A stretch of 64,000 bases of DNA from Gymnopilus junonius (Eukaryota > Basidiomycota > Agaricomycetes > Agaricales > Galerinaceae): NCBI GenBank assembly GCA_015501075.1, contig JADNYJ010000001.1:1178001-1242000 (forward strand). Direction: 5' to 3'. The position numbers and the translations under genes are program-made. The notes under the pieces were generated by a model. It saw only the letters and a list, made by a program, of their open reading frames with translations. It was not told the DNA's origin and ran no database searches. Below, in pieces: positions 11,211-23,299 of this stretch. Within the stretch, counting starts at the first letter, position 1. Every line of letters starts with the position of its first letter.

Positions 11211-12750
11211 ATGGCGAAAGTAACAGACTCCGTATCGATATTTGCAGAGGGAACTTTCGAGGAGCAGGTATTTAATCAAGTGTAAATTTTCTAGAGCTCT
11301 TTTTGTTAATTTATTGCTGGTTAGATCCAAGAGTTGCTCACTTATATTGCCAGAAATAGATCGGACGAAGAAAGTGCTACGTTCATCTCTCCGTTCCAGA
11401 ATGCCCTGAAATCTGGAGAAGGCAAGAAACCCATAGACGAGGACGAGGCTAGGAGAAAACTTATTCTGTCAAAGCTGCTGGAGGAAGTGAAAGGACTGGG
11501 AGACGGATCGGACAAAGGTTAGTTCGGTGTATTTTGTAATTTATCAATCTAATCATACATTAACAGAAATTGAGGGCTTTTTCAACTTATTGTTTGCCCA
11601 TATATTCGCCTTATACCCTGCGGACTCTACAGAAGTCAAGCAATATTTATCTACCCTACTCAGGTCCATTTCTTCGTCATCTACTGACCGCTTGTCAGTC
11701 AAATACCGAGTGTGCGTGTTTCCTTGCAACCGCGCTGTCAATTATGCACTAACAACTCGCCGTGTAGTATCTCCAACCTCTTCAACACCATCCCCAGAAA
11801 TTCGCCTCTCCGTCTCCTCGTTTACCAAACCATTCTTGATCTGGCAACATCGCAGGACGAACTCCATATTCTAGAAATCACAAAACCCAATGTCGAAAGA
11901 TGGCTCTCAGAATGGGAAATAACCGACGAGGAGAAGGCTAGCTTCCTCAAGTCGATAGTCGATGCTTACTTGAAGACGGACGAGCCGTGAGTCGTACCTC
12001 AGTACTACCTGAAGTATATGTTGACAGCTTTTTAAAGGGCGGCTTCCTACGATTATTCTCTTCTCTATATCAAGAGTCTCCCTCCTTCCTCAGATGCAGC
12101 TAACGCAGCTTCATTGGACGCCATTGCCTCGGCTTTGAGGCTTCCAACAATCTTCGACTTTGATCCTCTGTTTAAACTCGATGCCGTTGTCAGCGTGAAG
12201 GACCACGAACTGTTCTCTCTCTTGCAAATTTTCCTGAACAATGGCCTACCTGAATTCAAAGCATGGCAAACAAAACATCCCGCCGCCCTAGAAACATACA
12301 GTCAGTCTTTTGACCTCCTTGAAATAGTTTACTAAATATAAAGTCTAGACATCCCCGCTCCCGAGTTGGAACGTAAAATCCGACTACTCACACTGGCTTC
12401 TCTAGCTTTCAAACATGTAGGCAAGAACCTACCCTACCCAACAATTGCCGAGGCCCTTGACGTAAGCCCTTCAGAGGTAGAAAAATGGGTCATTGATGGT
12501 ACAATTAATTTTCGCTTTCCTGCCAAAAAGTTCTCATGTTTGTTGTATAGTTATTCGTGCTGGTCTTGTATGGGGCAAGCTTTCGCAGACAACGCAAAGC
12601 CTACACATTTCACGAGCCACGTCTCGCACATTCGAACAAGAGCAGTGGCAGGCGTTAGAGAAGCGACTAGTTGCATGGAAGATTGGTCTGGCCAGTATCC
12701 TAGATGTTGTAGCTGCTGCAAAAAGACAGGGCGGTCAAGTGATTGCCTAA
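11211..12750 (+). CDS. eif3m: eukaryotic translation initiation factor 3 subunit M
   Basis: Seven exons in consistent phase (11211-11267, 11325-11517, 11567-11711, 11768-11986, 12038-12300, 12349-12498, 12551-12750) give 408 residues. The C-terminal half is a PCI domain: helical repeats ending in a winged helix with ERKIRLLTLASLAFKHV, LPYPTIAEALDVSPSEVEKW and VIRAGLVWGKLSQ. The remainder (KYRVISNLFNTIPRNSPLR) matches eIF3m rather than the related COP9 subunit CSN7. The subunit is part of the eIF3 core that binds the 40S ribosome during initiation, in the cytoplasm. The end (LASILDVVAAAKRQ) is typical. The gene converges on the UPF0652 gene, with 137 bp between the stop codons. Confidence 0.93.
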
Positions 12751-12887
12751 TCTCCTGTTGTATAGCCAGTGTAACTTGTTGTCTGTTTTCTGAGGTTCTC
12801 CATTGCACAATATCCATGATGAGCATTGCCCTCTAGTGATCCAAAGCTAGTTGACACTACACGAAGGACTCTATCCTCTATGATGAT

Positions 12888-15085
12888 TCACCACTCGCCG
12901 TCAAAACCGATAAAACCTAGGATACAACGAATAAGACTGAAAGTCATGAAATGAGAGTAAAAAAACTAACCAGAAAGCAAAAAGACAGGGAAATATCTCT
13001 TCTTCTCAAGAGATGAACACCAATTCCAAGCGCTCGTCAGACGGCCGTCTATGCAACTTCCGGCGTCAAAAAAGTTATCTGCTCCTGACCCGTCAAAGCC
13101 ATGTCTAAAAAAGTCTCCCAAAATCTCTCGAATGCAGCCATCCACAGAACCAAACTCCTCCTCAATGTATGAGTTCACCGCAGGCTTTGCAGCAAGGTTG
13201 GGTATTTGTGAAAGCGTGTTGCAGATCGGCAAGAGGATTCTGTAGATCTGAGTGTATTTATCAATGAACAGCAGGGCATTGGGAACGTTGTGATCTCCCA
13301 TGTGAATGACGCTGGAGCCAATCCAGGTGCCAACGCTTTTCTGGGCCTTGTGCAGGATGGTGTGCATCATACGAGAGGTCTTGGGTGCAGCCTGTACTCG
13401 GTTAAGACCCTGCCCGGTATCACGCAGGCGATACGGAACATTTTCCGACAAAAGGTCTTGTTCAGCCAACGACCACAAGTGGAACATATCTTAACGAAAC
13501 ATCGTTAAAATATTGAACTGGAGATTAACATGAACAATCTTACCATGCAGAATTTCTCTCCATAAAGTCAAACTTTGTAGTACATAGGCATACTGTTTAC
13601 TGTGGTCGTGAGATAGACGCGCGCCTCCCTTTCCACTTCGAATGGCGAGACTTGAGTGGGGATCTTTGGCTTGCGTGGGATGGAAATACTGCTTTAGATA
13701 GCCAATCATCCTCTCGCAAGGATCGCGGTTTGACCGTAGGAAAGCATGGTTATCTCCAATGGAGTACAAACATTGCCTTACTTTTTCCTGTGAGAGGCCT
13801 TCGGTCGCATAACGAGTTGAAAGCGTCTCGATGGCACGTTCCTTGCTCTTGATATCCTTCTGCACATCTCGCCGGGGACGGCCTTCTGAGTAGATCTCTT
13901 TGGTCGCAATGGTAATCAAGTCATCACGAAGAAGACCCAACGCATCATGGGACTCAAGAATAGAGTAGACGGTTTTGATGGGCTTCACGCAGGAGAAATT
14001 GAGTAGGTCCTTAACCTCGGGCATTTGACTATCCTAGAAAGACGCATGTGAGTCGATGTCTACGACTGACGAGCAGGAAATACCTGAAGAAGGTAGATCA
14101 GTTTCCCATAAGTGGTGCGCATCTTGTCCGGGTTCATAATTTTATGCCTCCGCCCAAGCTCAAACACTGTTTGGTAGAAATCCGCATTTGCTTGGAAGTC
14201 ACGGTCAGAGAACAGCTCCTGTCCCCGCTTATAATCCGCCGAAACCATCAATCCCGACATGATAGCACAGAGCTCACGAATCTGGTGTACAATCCTCTTC
14301 GTTTTGGAAAGTCCAAAGCCAATGGTATCGATTTTATCCGTATATTCAGATACTGAGAGAGCTGCTTCCAAGAGTCGAAGGAATTTACGTTCGGGGAGGG
14401 TCAACCGCAACGGGATGAATTTTGCACGCTCAAAGAACCAGTCGCCGACGTGAGCACCCACGGGGGGTTGGGCTCCGGTAATTTCGACTGTTGCACCTGT
14501 TACTCGTTCCCAGTCCTCATCGTCAGAGTCATCAGCATTTTCAACCCCATTCTTCATCTACAATTATCATTAAAGTTAAAAAGCTGAAGAATAGAAGAAA
14601 TCCCACACCTCTACGTCAGCGTCGCCTGAACCTTTCGCCTCTGAGGGAGCAATGGCACCATTCGTGTGGGACTTCTTCTTGTCAGACAATTTTTTGACTG
14701 TGTGCTGCTTCCGCGATCCTTTGCGATGCTGAGCAGCAAAGCAGACTTCACAGTACACGTCGCCACATGTTACGCACAGCACTTCCGCCGGTTGGTCTAT
14801 AAACAACGTAAAGGTGGAGTTAGAAAGAAGTACCATAGGCTTCAATCTATCAGATAACGCACCTTCGCATTCTATACAATAGCCCTCTGCTACAGACTTC
14901 TCCGTATCCTCCTCGTCCCAGCCATTGGCAGCTTCAGGTTGGTCTATGGCGCTCTGTTCGATCTCGTCATGGTTTTCGCCAAGGATGTTCTCCAGGGAAA
15001 AGGTTCCGTTGGTAGCTGTGCTTGACGACGGGTTGCCTCCGGGGCTTGGCTCTAATCCAGGGGGTGCAGAACTTTCCGCCATCAT
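12888..15085 (-). CDS. UPF0652 (DUF2009) protein with B-box zinc finger
   Basis: Six exons (14863-15085, 14609-14796, 14084-14557, 13544-14033, 12971-13489, 12888-12916) sum to 640 residues in one frame. Near residues 70-125 there is a B-box type zinc finger: CIEC, then CVTCGDVYCEVCFAAQH, then a His-containing HTVKK. The long C-terminal part, from about residue 140, is DUF2009 (for example YKRGQELFSDRDFQANADF and NPDKMRTTYGKLIYLLQD). The tiny last exon supplies the family ending GFIGFDGEW; without it the frame would stop early at 12966. Homologues occur in fungi, plants and protists, but the biochemical role is unknown. A B-box usually mediates protein contacts in ubiquitin-related proteins, but no RING is present here. 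Confidence 0.85.
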
Positions 15086-15366
15086 TAGAAAGGTATGGGT
15101 CGGAGGAAGAAGAGTTGGAAGAAATTTACGCAGCGCCCACGATCATTTATTTACCACGTGTGTATAGCGTTCAAATGACATAGGTAATAACCCGACCCCG
15201 ATCAGCAAGCGATGCGCAGTATAGAATGTTTTCTTGGTACGCTAGGAAAACAATGCAAAGTTTGTATATCGAGAGAGGATGTGGTGATATTGATAGACAT
15301 TATGCATGTAAGATAGCATTGAGGAGACCACGAAACAGTGAAAAAAATTAAACATAAAATACATCG

Positions 15367-16868
15367 TCATGAAGCAGTTTGCAAACTTGAATTCCATTCT
15401 CCAGTCGTCGTTAAGGCGTGTTGTTTATGATGAGTTTCTTTATCCCAGTCATTCGAATCGTCCCATGGATCAGCCCATTCAGCACGGTCTTGTGGGACGA
15501 CAACAGCAGCCGCAGTCGGGGGACTGGGTGTTCGGGGTATACTGGCTGGTGCCATCGAAGAGTTCCGAGAAGATCCTTCTCTTGCAACACGTATATGAGT
15601 TGGCGTAGATGGTTCTCGGCGTTTCGTCTTCTTTAAAAGATTCTTGGCTTCTCTAGGAACTTTATTCGGATAGGAGGCATTAGATGAGAAGCTACTAGAT
15701 AGGCTCGGTGGGTATTCATGGCTTTCTATAACGTGTTTTGAGGAACTCGCAGAAGACTTGGGATTGGGGGTGGAGACCTTAGTAGCGTCCTCTGTCGCGA
15801 AAGACAGATCGTCCTGCGAATGTAGACCTCTTGAATCTAGTGAGGAGATTGAATTGCGAAAGCGTCTTGAATCAGACACGTCGGCTCCATGTCCATGATC
15901 GTCATCGTTCTCTGGAGCATGGAAAATGGGTTCATGATCTTCGTAGGTGCCCTGTTCCACATCTAAAGTAAGCGGTCCAGTAGTGGATGCTTTAACAATG
16001 GAATCAATAAGCCAGAACTGGACGATATTCATCGTAATGGGGAATATTCCCATGACGCTGTGGAAAGGTGAGCAAACCGATTCGGGCGCAGCATAGAGTC
16101 AGAAACTTACAAAATGACCTGAACAGCATCACCTTCTCCGGTCCAAGTCCAACTTAGTAGCCATTCTCCTAATAAATAGATTCCAGGGAAAAGAATAAGG
16201 ATGGTAATGACTACCGCTTTCATGGTGGTGAGAGTAAGAACGTAAAGAGCTGCTTGACGAGCCCAATAAATCAGCGAGGGAGGGTCTCCGTACATCCCCG
16301 ATTCGAAACCCTTCAGCATAAATTTGTCGGTAAATAGGCGAGTGAGAGCATGGAGAGTGACATAGATCATAGCAACACCTGGTGTGGCCAAATGAGAAGG
16401 CAATCCTGGCAATGGCACGTTCGTGAAATGCTCACCAAAGGTAGTGTCGATTAGGATGTTGAGGAAATAGGATACACAAGCATTTTTTGAAGAGGTGTGG
16501 TTTGAGACCAAATCAGAGGCGAGTAAGTTGACGCCATGAACAAATAGCTGGCCGACAACCTGCTTCGAGACATCGAATAGCCTGTGGCACAGATGGTTGG
16601 CAACGAAACTGAAAGGAAGCTACCACGAACGAACCATATCCTCCATGGGCGCTTTAGTGATTCTCTGTGTCTCTTATAAACCAGTGATAGGATTACCAGC
16701 ATGCCCATGAGGCCCTGGACAACCTAAAAGTAGGGAATTGAGAATGAGTATGGCAGACCTTTGAAGCGCTGCAAAAAGACAACAAACCAGGGCAGTACGA
16801 CCCAAGAGCTGACATGAAGGTTGGTCGACATCAGGATATTCGCCTGGTAAATCATCGAATAGAGGCAT
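15367..16868 (-). CDS. STIMATE/TMEM110-like multi-pass membrane protein
   Basis: Four exons (16788-16868, 16635-16723, 16111-16581, 15367-16057) give 443 residues. The N-terminus has the family pattern CQLLGRTALVVQGLMGMLVI, followed by KRPWRIWLFDVSKQVVGQL and then SYFLNILIDTTFG, all typical of the STIMATE family (Pfam 'vacuolar membrane protein'). Further hydrophobic segments follow (VLTLTTMKAVVITILILFPG, then FPITMNIVQFWLIDSIV), so about five membrane helices are expected. The C-terminal 180 residues are a Ser-rich, polar cytosolic tail. In animals STIMATE is an ER protein that helps STIM1 act at ER-plasma membrane contacts; fungal members have no settled role. Its start codon is 131 bp from that of sec18. 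Confidence 0.85.
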
Positions 16869-16999
16869 AATTGATTAGCAGCAAAAATAAGGAGGTTGAT
16901 TATAGCGAGGTCATGGAAATGGCAGAGAGATGCCAGAGTGCTTACATCATCAGCTATTAGTCTGGATCAATTAAGTCACGGCTGCGCAACACCTTTACC
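16869..16999. promoter_or_regulatory. 131-bp bidirectional promoter, STIMATE-like / sec18
   Basis: The two start codons point away from each other across only 131 bases, so both core promoters must share this stretch. I see no clear TATA box. Confidence 0.5.
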
Positions 17000-19903
17000 A
17001 TGAGCTTCTTCAGGTCCTCAGCAAATTCAAACCAGACTCCTCCTCCCAATCCGTCCTACAACCGTCTTCCTCAGTCAAACGATGGATCTGACTATGGCTT
17101 ACCCCCTAGATCAGTGAGGAGACCGCCCCCACCATCTTCGCAATTTACGCCTCCCCAAAATGGTTACAATGATCCCTCTAATGCCCTCTTCGAGAAAGGA
17201 GGCTATTCGACCCAAAGGAAGCCTGCACCATCGCGATCTGGCGGAAGGTGCTACACCTATTTCTCGATTCTTCCGTTGTTATTGAAATCAATTGCTCCCC
17301 AGTTTCGCTGTTGCGCAGTGTCCAAGCGAGGCACTTGCATTAACAAACTGCTTAATCGTCCATCCGTCCGATTTTCCTCAAGGCCAACACGTACTAGTGA
17401 ATGGTAGCCATGCCTTAACAGTCCGGTAGGTCTGACTTACTCTACAGAAGCGCCCAATATTGAACGCCTCTCAGCCATGATAATACTGGCAAGTTGCAAC
17501 CAGGTGTTATTGGCGCATCTACTGTACAACGACAATGGATTGGACTGTCTCTCACTGGAGACCAAGCAACTGTAGAACCTTTGCCTTCACCGCCACATCC
17601 ATCCGCCCCGTCATATCTCCAGGCCATCGACCTAGAGGTTGGATTCTTTCGACGCGGCCATGAGATTGCAGAGCAATTCTCAGCGGACGAAATTGCTAAG
17701 AATTTCCTCAAGGCTTTCAGTGGCGTCGTCATGTCCGCCGAAGAGATTATCGTCTTCGAATACCATGGCCAAAATTTGAAGGCAACCATCAAATCAGTTT
17801 CTGTTTTGGATTTAGCAGACGAACAACGGAGGGGAATGCCCCCTACAGGTCAACGGTCATCTGGTCGTCAAAATATGGGCATATTGTTCGAGAAAACGGA
17901 TGTCACCATTTTGAAAGCACCAGACAGCCTGATCAAGATCAAGTCTAGCGCCAAAAAGTCAGTTCTTACTCACTTTGCAAATGAAGTGTAATTCATCATG
18001 AAGTAACGGTAGAGCTCCGCCTAATGCTATTCTGGCCCCCAACTTCAAGTTCGAGGATATGGGCATTGGTGGTCTTGACTCCGAATTCAGTGAAATCTTT
18101 CGTCGTGCTTTCGCTTCTCGTGTCTTTCCTCCAGGGTTGGTCGAAAAACTTGGCATTCAGCACGTCAAAGGTTTGTTACAGCTGACTGCCCTAAGCATGT
18201 CTTTTAATAATTGTTTGTAGGCATCATTCTTCATGGTCCTCCAGGTACTGGAAAGACCCTTATTGCGCGGCAAATTGGAAAGATGTTGAATGCTCGGGAA
18301 CCTAAAATTGTCAACGGACCCGAAGTGTTGAGTAAATACGTTGGTGCCTCCGAAGAGAATATCCGAAAGCTCTTTGCGGATGCGGAAAAAGAATACAAGG
18401 AAAAAGGTGACGAGAGTGGTTTACACATCATCATCTTTGATGAATTGGATGCTATCTTCAAACAACGTGGGTCCACCAATAATGGCACGGGTGTTGGCGA
18501 TACCGTCGTCAATCAGCTTCTTTCCAAGGTCGGTCCTCTCCCTATTCATGAATATACGGAAAGCTAAATTTCTCTGAAGATGGACGGTGTAGATCAATTG
18601 AACAACATATTGATCATCGGTATGACCAACCGTCTGGACATGATCGACGAAGCACTCCTGCGCCCTGGCCGTCTTGAAGTTCATATGGAAATCTCTCTGC
18701 CTGATGAACACGGTCGGTATCAAATCCTGAACATCCATACGGCGAAGATGCGAACGAATGGAGTTATGGACCATGACGTTGACCTACTGGAACTCGCTCA
18801 ACTAACGAAGAACTTCTCCGGAGCCGAGATTGGAGGCTGATCAAGAGTGCTACAAGTTTTGCGTTCAATAGACATGTGAAAGTGGGCACTATGGCTGGTA
18901 TATCTGATGACGTGGAGAACCTGCGGGTCAATAGGGAGGACTTTATGAGAGCGCTTGATGAAGTGCACCCTGCTTTCGGTGTCTCTGAAGAGGAGTTGCA
19001 ACAGGTCATTCAAAATGGTATCATTCACTATGACCCCGTCGTTGATGTGAGTATATTTATGATCTTGCAATTCCCCTTTTTCCTGACTCAACAACAGGAA
19101 CTCCTCAAATCGGGAATCCTGTTCGTTGAACAAGTTCGTACTTCAACGCGGACACCCCTTGTTAGTATATTGCTTCACGGTCCACCTGGATCAGGAAAGA
19201 CGGCACTGGGTGCCTCTATTGCACAAGCGTCGGAATTCCCTTTCATCAAACTCATCTCGCCAGACACCATGGTTGGATATTCGGAATCACAAAAGGTCAC
19301 TGCTATTACGAAAATCTTTGCGGACAGCTATAAGAGTCCGCTGAGTGTGGTTGTAGTGGATAACATCGAGCGTCTGATCGGTACGCCATTTTTGTGAAGT
19401 CTCGAGCAGTCAGGTTTATGTGTCTTTTACAGATTGGACGCCTATGGGTGCCAGGTTTTCAAATGCCATTTTACAGACCCTGCTAGTACTATTCAAGAAA
19501 CGGCCACCCAAGGCAAGTGGAACCCTTTATGATCACGCTCCACCGTCTGACAGAGAAATAGGGTCGCCGTCTTCTAATCATCGCGACGTCGTCATTACGA
19601 CTCATCCTCACGGACCTCGGGCTTTCAGAAACATTCGACTCGGAACTTCGTGTGCCACCAGTCTCCTCCCTCCATTCTTTGGAGCACGTTGTCCAGGAGC
19701 TGGAATTGTTCCCCTCAGAGCAACAGCGGAAGAACGCCATGAGAATGCTTGGAGAGGCTGGATTTGGATCTAGAGACGAATTGAGTCCCACATTCCAAAT
19801 TGGCATCAAGAAACTTTTGAGCATCATTGAGATGGCGAGGCAGGAACCCGAAAACGTCGCTGAGCGGTTAACGGGTGCACTCTTAGAGTTGCGGGCACTG
19901 TAG
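17000..19903 (+). CDS. sec18: NSF/Sec18 AAA ATPase, with one frameshift in this assembly
   Basis: Nine exons: 17000-17247, 17303-17425, 17475-17957, 18013-18170, 18221-18528, 18580-19046, 19098-19380, 19433-19512, 19562-19903. About 830 residues are expected. Order: Pro/Ser-rich N-terminus, N-domain ([19 protein letters not shown]...), D1 ATPase with Walker A GPPGTGKT and Walker [12 protein letters not shown], then D2 with GPPGSGKT and [10 protein letters not shown]. Sec18 disassembles SNARE complexes together with alpha-SNAP at every fusion step and is essential. At 18836-18838 the frame breaks: SGAEIGG is followed by tga, while [13 protein letters not shown] continues in the next frame. Exon 6 is 467 nt, one short of a multiple of three. 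One missing C (ggcctg read as ggctg) explains it. Intron 8 has a GC donor (aag|gcaagt). Confidence 0.93.
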
Positions 19904-20152
19904 AATTAATATCGATACCACCTTATAGTTTATGTAGCATCTGTATCCTAGAGACACGCGGAAAATAGCATACTTTGGGGCCTTTGTTTTTGGTAAAGCT
20001 TTTAGATCGTGTCACGGCACGCGTAAGGATGGCGTTGGATATAATTACCGTAAATGGTCAGGCACCTAGGACGCAACCGAAACGCATTGCACAACTTGGA
20101 TAACAACTCTCAACTCCATTACGCTTTCTAACTTTGTTCTTCTGATCCTACC

Positions 20153-21152
20153 ATGTCTGTTGTTCAAGATCATCCTTCACTTCCCCACCTCCCTCGCTCT
20201 GCATCCCTCCCCAAACCCAAGGGAATCTTGAAGAATGCACCACAGCATCCCAGTACCAATGGACAGTAAGGCATTATCTCCTTCGAACTTGACAACAGCT
20301 GATCTGATCATCTCGTTTCTTTCGTAAAGTACCTTGCAATGGGATGAAGAAAACCTTGCGTTGACAGAAATCGGAAAGGATAGCTTGATGAAGATCACTG
20401 AACCGAAAACACCCTATGTGCGATATAATGCTGAGACGGATACAATTGAAGGAGGTCAGTCACTGCCCGATCTCAAAGTCATACACCCTCACTCAAACCC
20501 TTCTCTTGCATAGATATCCCGAACCTTGACTTGAATAGGCCTCGGTCGCCGCTAGGTTCACCCACCATGTCTGTTTCACCTACGGGTGCAGACACATCCG
20601 GACCATCGTCGCGCCGGACCTCGATCTCTAGCAATGGCCGACCCGGCACCTCCATGTCGGGACGGTCAGGCAGTGGTGCTTCCAGCCGGAGCACCAGCTT
20701 CAATCTCCCAAATGACGCCCGGAGTGCCATTAGGGCTGATTCGCGGTCTCCTGGAGAAGAAGTTGAATTTGAGGAAGAAATGGATGAGGAAAGTGAGTAG
20801 AATTCCTTGACATAGTTTTCTTGACATTCACCATCTGTCATGCTTGCCGTCTAGCCGCTGCTAAGCATGCGGCTTTCGTCCGTGCTCGGGGAAGACATTA
20901 TTCAAATGAAGCTGAGGCTATGAAGGTATAGCGGATGATCGAAATGTCGTTTAGATATTGACCTCTGCTTTCTTTTAGCGTGCCGCTCAGCTAATGGATG
21001 AAGAGGATGAAGAGGATGTTCCACCCGTTCCCCAACGTAACCACGACGATACGGATGAAGATGCTTTGAACGAAAGCGGCACAGAAGCCAGTGAGAGTGC
21101 ACACGAGGATGGCAATGTGCAAGTGAATGGTATCGCTCACCATCCAGCATGA
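20153..21152 (+). CDS. GLC8: protein phosphatase inhibitor 2 (Glc8-like)
   Basis: Five exons (20153-20265, 20330-20454, 20514-20792, 20855-20925, 20979-21152) give 253 residues. The inhibitor-2 signatures are all visible: the PP1-binding KGILKN near residue 25, the WDEENL block, and KITEPKTPYVRYNAE with the conserved threonine (TPY) that is phosphorylated to control activity. The middle is a Ser/Gly/Arg-rich insert (SSRRTSISSNGRPGTSMSGR). The C-terminal helix contains FVRARGRHYSNEAEAMK, matching the conserved 'HYNE' region that contacts the PP1 active site. The product regulates type 1 phosphatase Glc7 in the nucleus and cytoplasm. Phases are consistent with no break. Confidence 0.92.
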
Positions 21153-21566
21153 TCATCCATTTGGGACCAAATACCTGAAGCCTAATTTCATTCTTTTTGA
21201 CTGGTTTACCCTCCTGCCATTTCGTCGACTTTGTAGTTGCGGCGTTGTATGATAACAGCATGTCATGCTCGGACCATTATTGCAGTTGTAGCTTCGGATA
21301 AATAACCCGTCCACTAACTTTCGTTCAAAAAATATCCATCTCATTTGAAGCACACTTCTTATTCTCCGCACGGATGCCATGTAACAACCCTCAGCTTGTC
21401 GAGTTGGATACCTTTGCACTGCATCAGCCAAGTTCGGTGATAAGATCAACCATAGTGCCGTAAGATTAGATTAGATGGCTGCTAAATTAGTTGATCGGAA
21501 AGAAATTTTGATCCTCCTCAGAGCAGTCATTCGCCACTTCTTCAACTACCCTCGCACAAGCAGACG
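21153..21566. other. intergenic region, GLC8 3' end / MTD1 promoter
   Basis: About 400 bases without a recognisable gene. It should contain the GLC8 terminator region and the promoter of MTD1. Confidence 0.45.
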
Positions 21567-23078
21567 ATGGCCAGCCCAGCAGCAAGAAAAGGTCTCCTGC
21601 TCAAGGCAGACCCGATTGCTGCTGCATTTCAAGACGAAGTTAAAGCTTCCCTACAGAAATGTGCACGACCTCCCAAGCTTGTGGGCATTCTTGCGACGAC
21701 CTCTGCACCAAGCAAAAGTTATGCAGAATTTACGAGGAAACAATGCGAAGCCCATGGCGTTGAATTCTTTTTGAAAACGGTTGGCGCGGCTGCGTCGCCG
21801 GAACTCGGGGAAGGCGAAGGCGTGGAAGAGGCGATTATTGAAGCCAATGAGGACCCATCTATTCATGGAATCATGGTATGTCGCCTAAAGTTTCCCTTTA
21901 TTGGTTCTTTTTAAAAATATGCTATTATTATCAAAGGTTTACTTCCCAATATTTGGACCACAACAGGTTGGTGAATAGCCATTACGCTTGACCTTAATGA
22001 AGCTCATAATTTTTCGATTATAGGATCACTATCTTCACCAGGTATGTAGTATCCTTCGAACCCCATTATATATTGTTGATTTTTAAATCCAGGTTGTATC
22101 GCCTCTCAAAGACGTCGAAGGACTTCATTTCAAATTTCACTATAATCTATACCACAAGTGCGTAATTCTCGGAATATCCTTCCTCCATTTTGTTTATCAA
22201 ATTTCATCCTTAGTATCCGCTTTATAGAACCAAAGTCCCTTTTGTCTTCTGTCACTCCACCATCTTTGCAAATAGAGTCAGAAAGCGAAGAGCCTCCTGA
22301 GGGCACAGTGAAGTCAATTATACCCTGCACCCCACTCGCCATCGTCAAATGCCTAGAGTTTGTTGGCGTGTACAACAGAATTCTGCCTTATGGTGATAGG
22401 GCATACGGCAGAACGATAACTGTGATTAACAGGTGAAGACCTTCATTCTTGTTAGTTTGGAATCAAAGTTTTAATGCTTTCCCTAGGTCGGAGGTCGTCG
22501 GAAGACCGCTCGCAGCCCTTCTCGCCAACGATGGGGCGCGAGTGATATCTGTCGACATTGATTCCATTCAGGTGGGTGTTTGTCAGGAATGGAGGGCGCT
22601 GACAACCCGGTGTTAACTTTGTGATGTTCGTCCAGGAATATACCAAGCGACCTAGAGTTGCAGCTAACCTGTCATCGGAGTCAACGCCCGTCCAAAGATA
22701 CAATCCTCGACACGTTGTTCATCCAAGTAACCTGTCCTTACAGGAAGCCCTTGCAATTTCCGATGTTGTGATATCAGCAGTTCCAAGCCTGAGCTACAAA
22801 GTCAAGACTGAATGGCTGAAAGATGGCTGCATATGCGTAAACGTAGCCTCCGAGAAGAACTTTGAAAAGGATGTCCGAGACAAAGTAAGGGCTGGCAATT
22901 GGCAAAAAATGGTGACAGGATGCTGATACTTTTCAGGCGTCCATCTATATCCCGGCTGTCGGCAAAGTTACAATCTTCATGTTACTTCGCAACCTGTGAG
23001 TGTCTTTCGCCTTCGCACGGATGCAACCTACTCACAACTCGATTAAGACTGCGACTGGAGCAATATCAACAACTGTAG
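21567..23078 (+). CDS. MTD1: NAD-dependent methylenetetrahydrofolate dehydrogenase
   Basis: Nine exons (21567-21875, 21937-21966, 22024-22041, 22093-22157, 22214-22432, 22487-22571, 22636-22884, 22937-22995, 23048-23078) give 354 residues. The catalytic domain shows SYAEFTRKQCEAHGV with the conserved Tyr region, the short block VYFPIFGPQQDHYLHQVVSPLKDVEG spread over three exons, and the substrate loop IIPCTPLA. The Rossmann part has INRSEVVGRPLAALLANDGA and DVVISAVPS. The enzyme is monofunctional and oxidises 5,10-methylene-THF in the cytosol for purine synthesis and one-carbon balance. Exon 3 is only 18 nt (DHYLHQ) and exon 2 is 30 nt. The ATG at 21567 was chosen because it starts MASPAARKGLLLKAD, which aligns with family N-termini. 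Confidence 0.93.
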
Positions 23079-23299
23079 AAGCTTTTTGTAGAATTATCAA
23101 AATCTGTAAAATATATATGGCCGAGCGGAATTGGGTAGATATTATGATGACAATTGCATCAGAGCGGGAGAATCTCCCTACAAAATAGACCATATGAATT
23201 ACAGGACATCACAAAGTGCCACGGACAATTATTCCAAGAGTGATGAGTTTGTGCTCTGCACTTCTAAATATCCTTTATCTCCGAATAGACAGACAACGG

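Noticed and set aside
12966..12968. Stop of the UPF0652 gene at 12966
   Set aside because: A further intron and a 29-nt exon supply the conserved GFDGEW ending, so the true stop is at 12888.
23079..23299. Small gene between MTD1 and ORM1
   Set aside because: Only 221 bases between two convergent stops; consistent with overlapping 3' untranslated regions.
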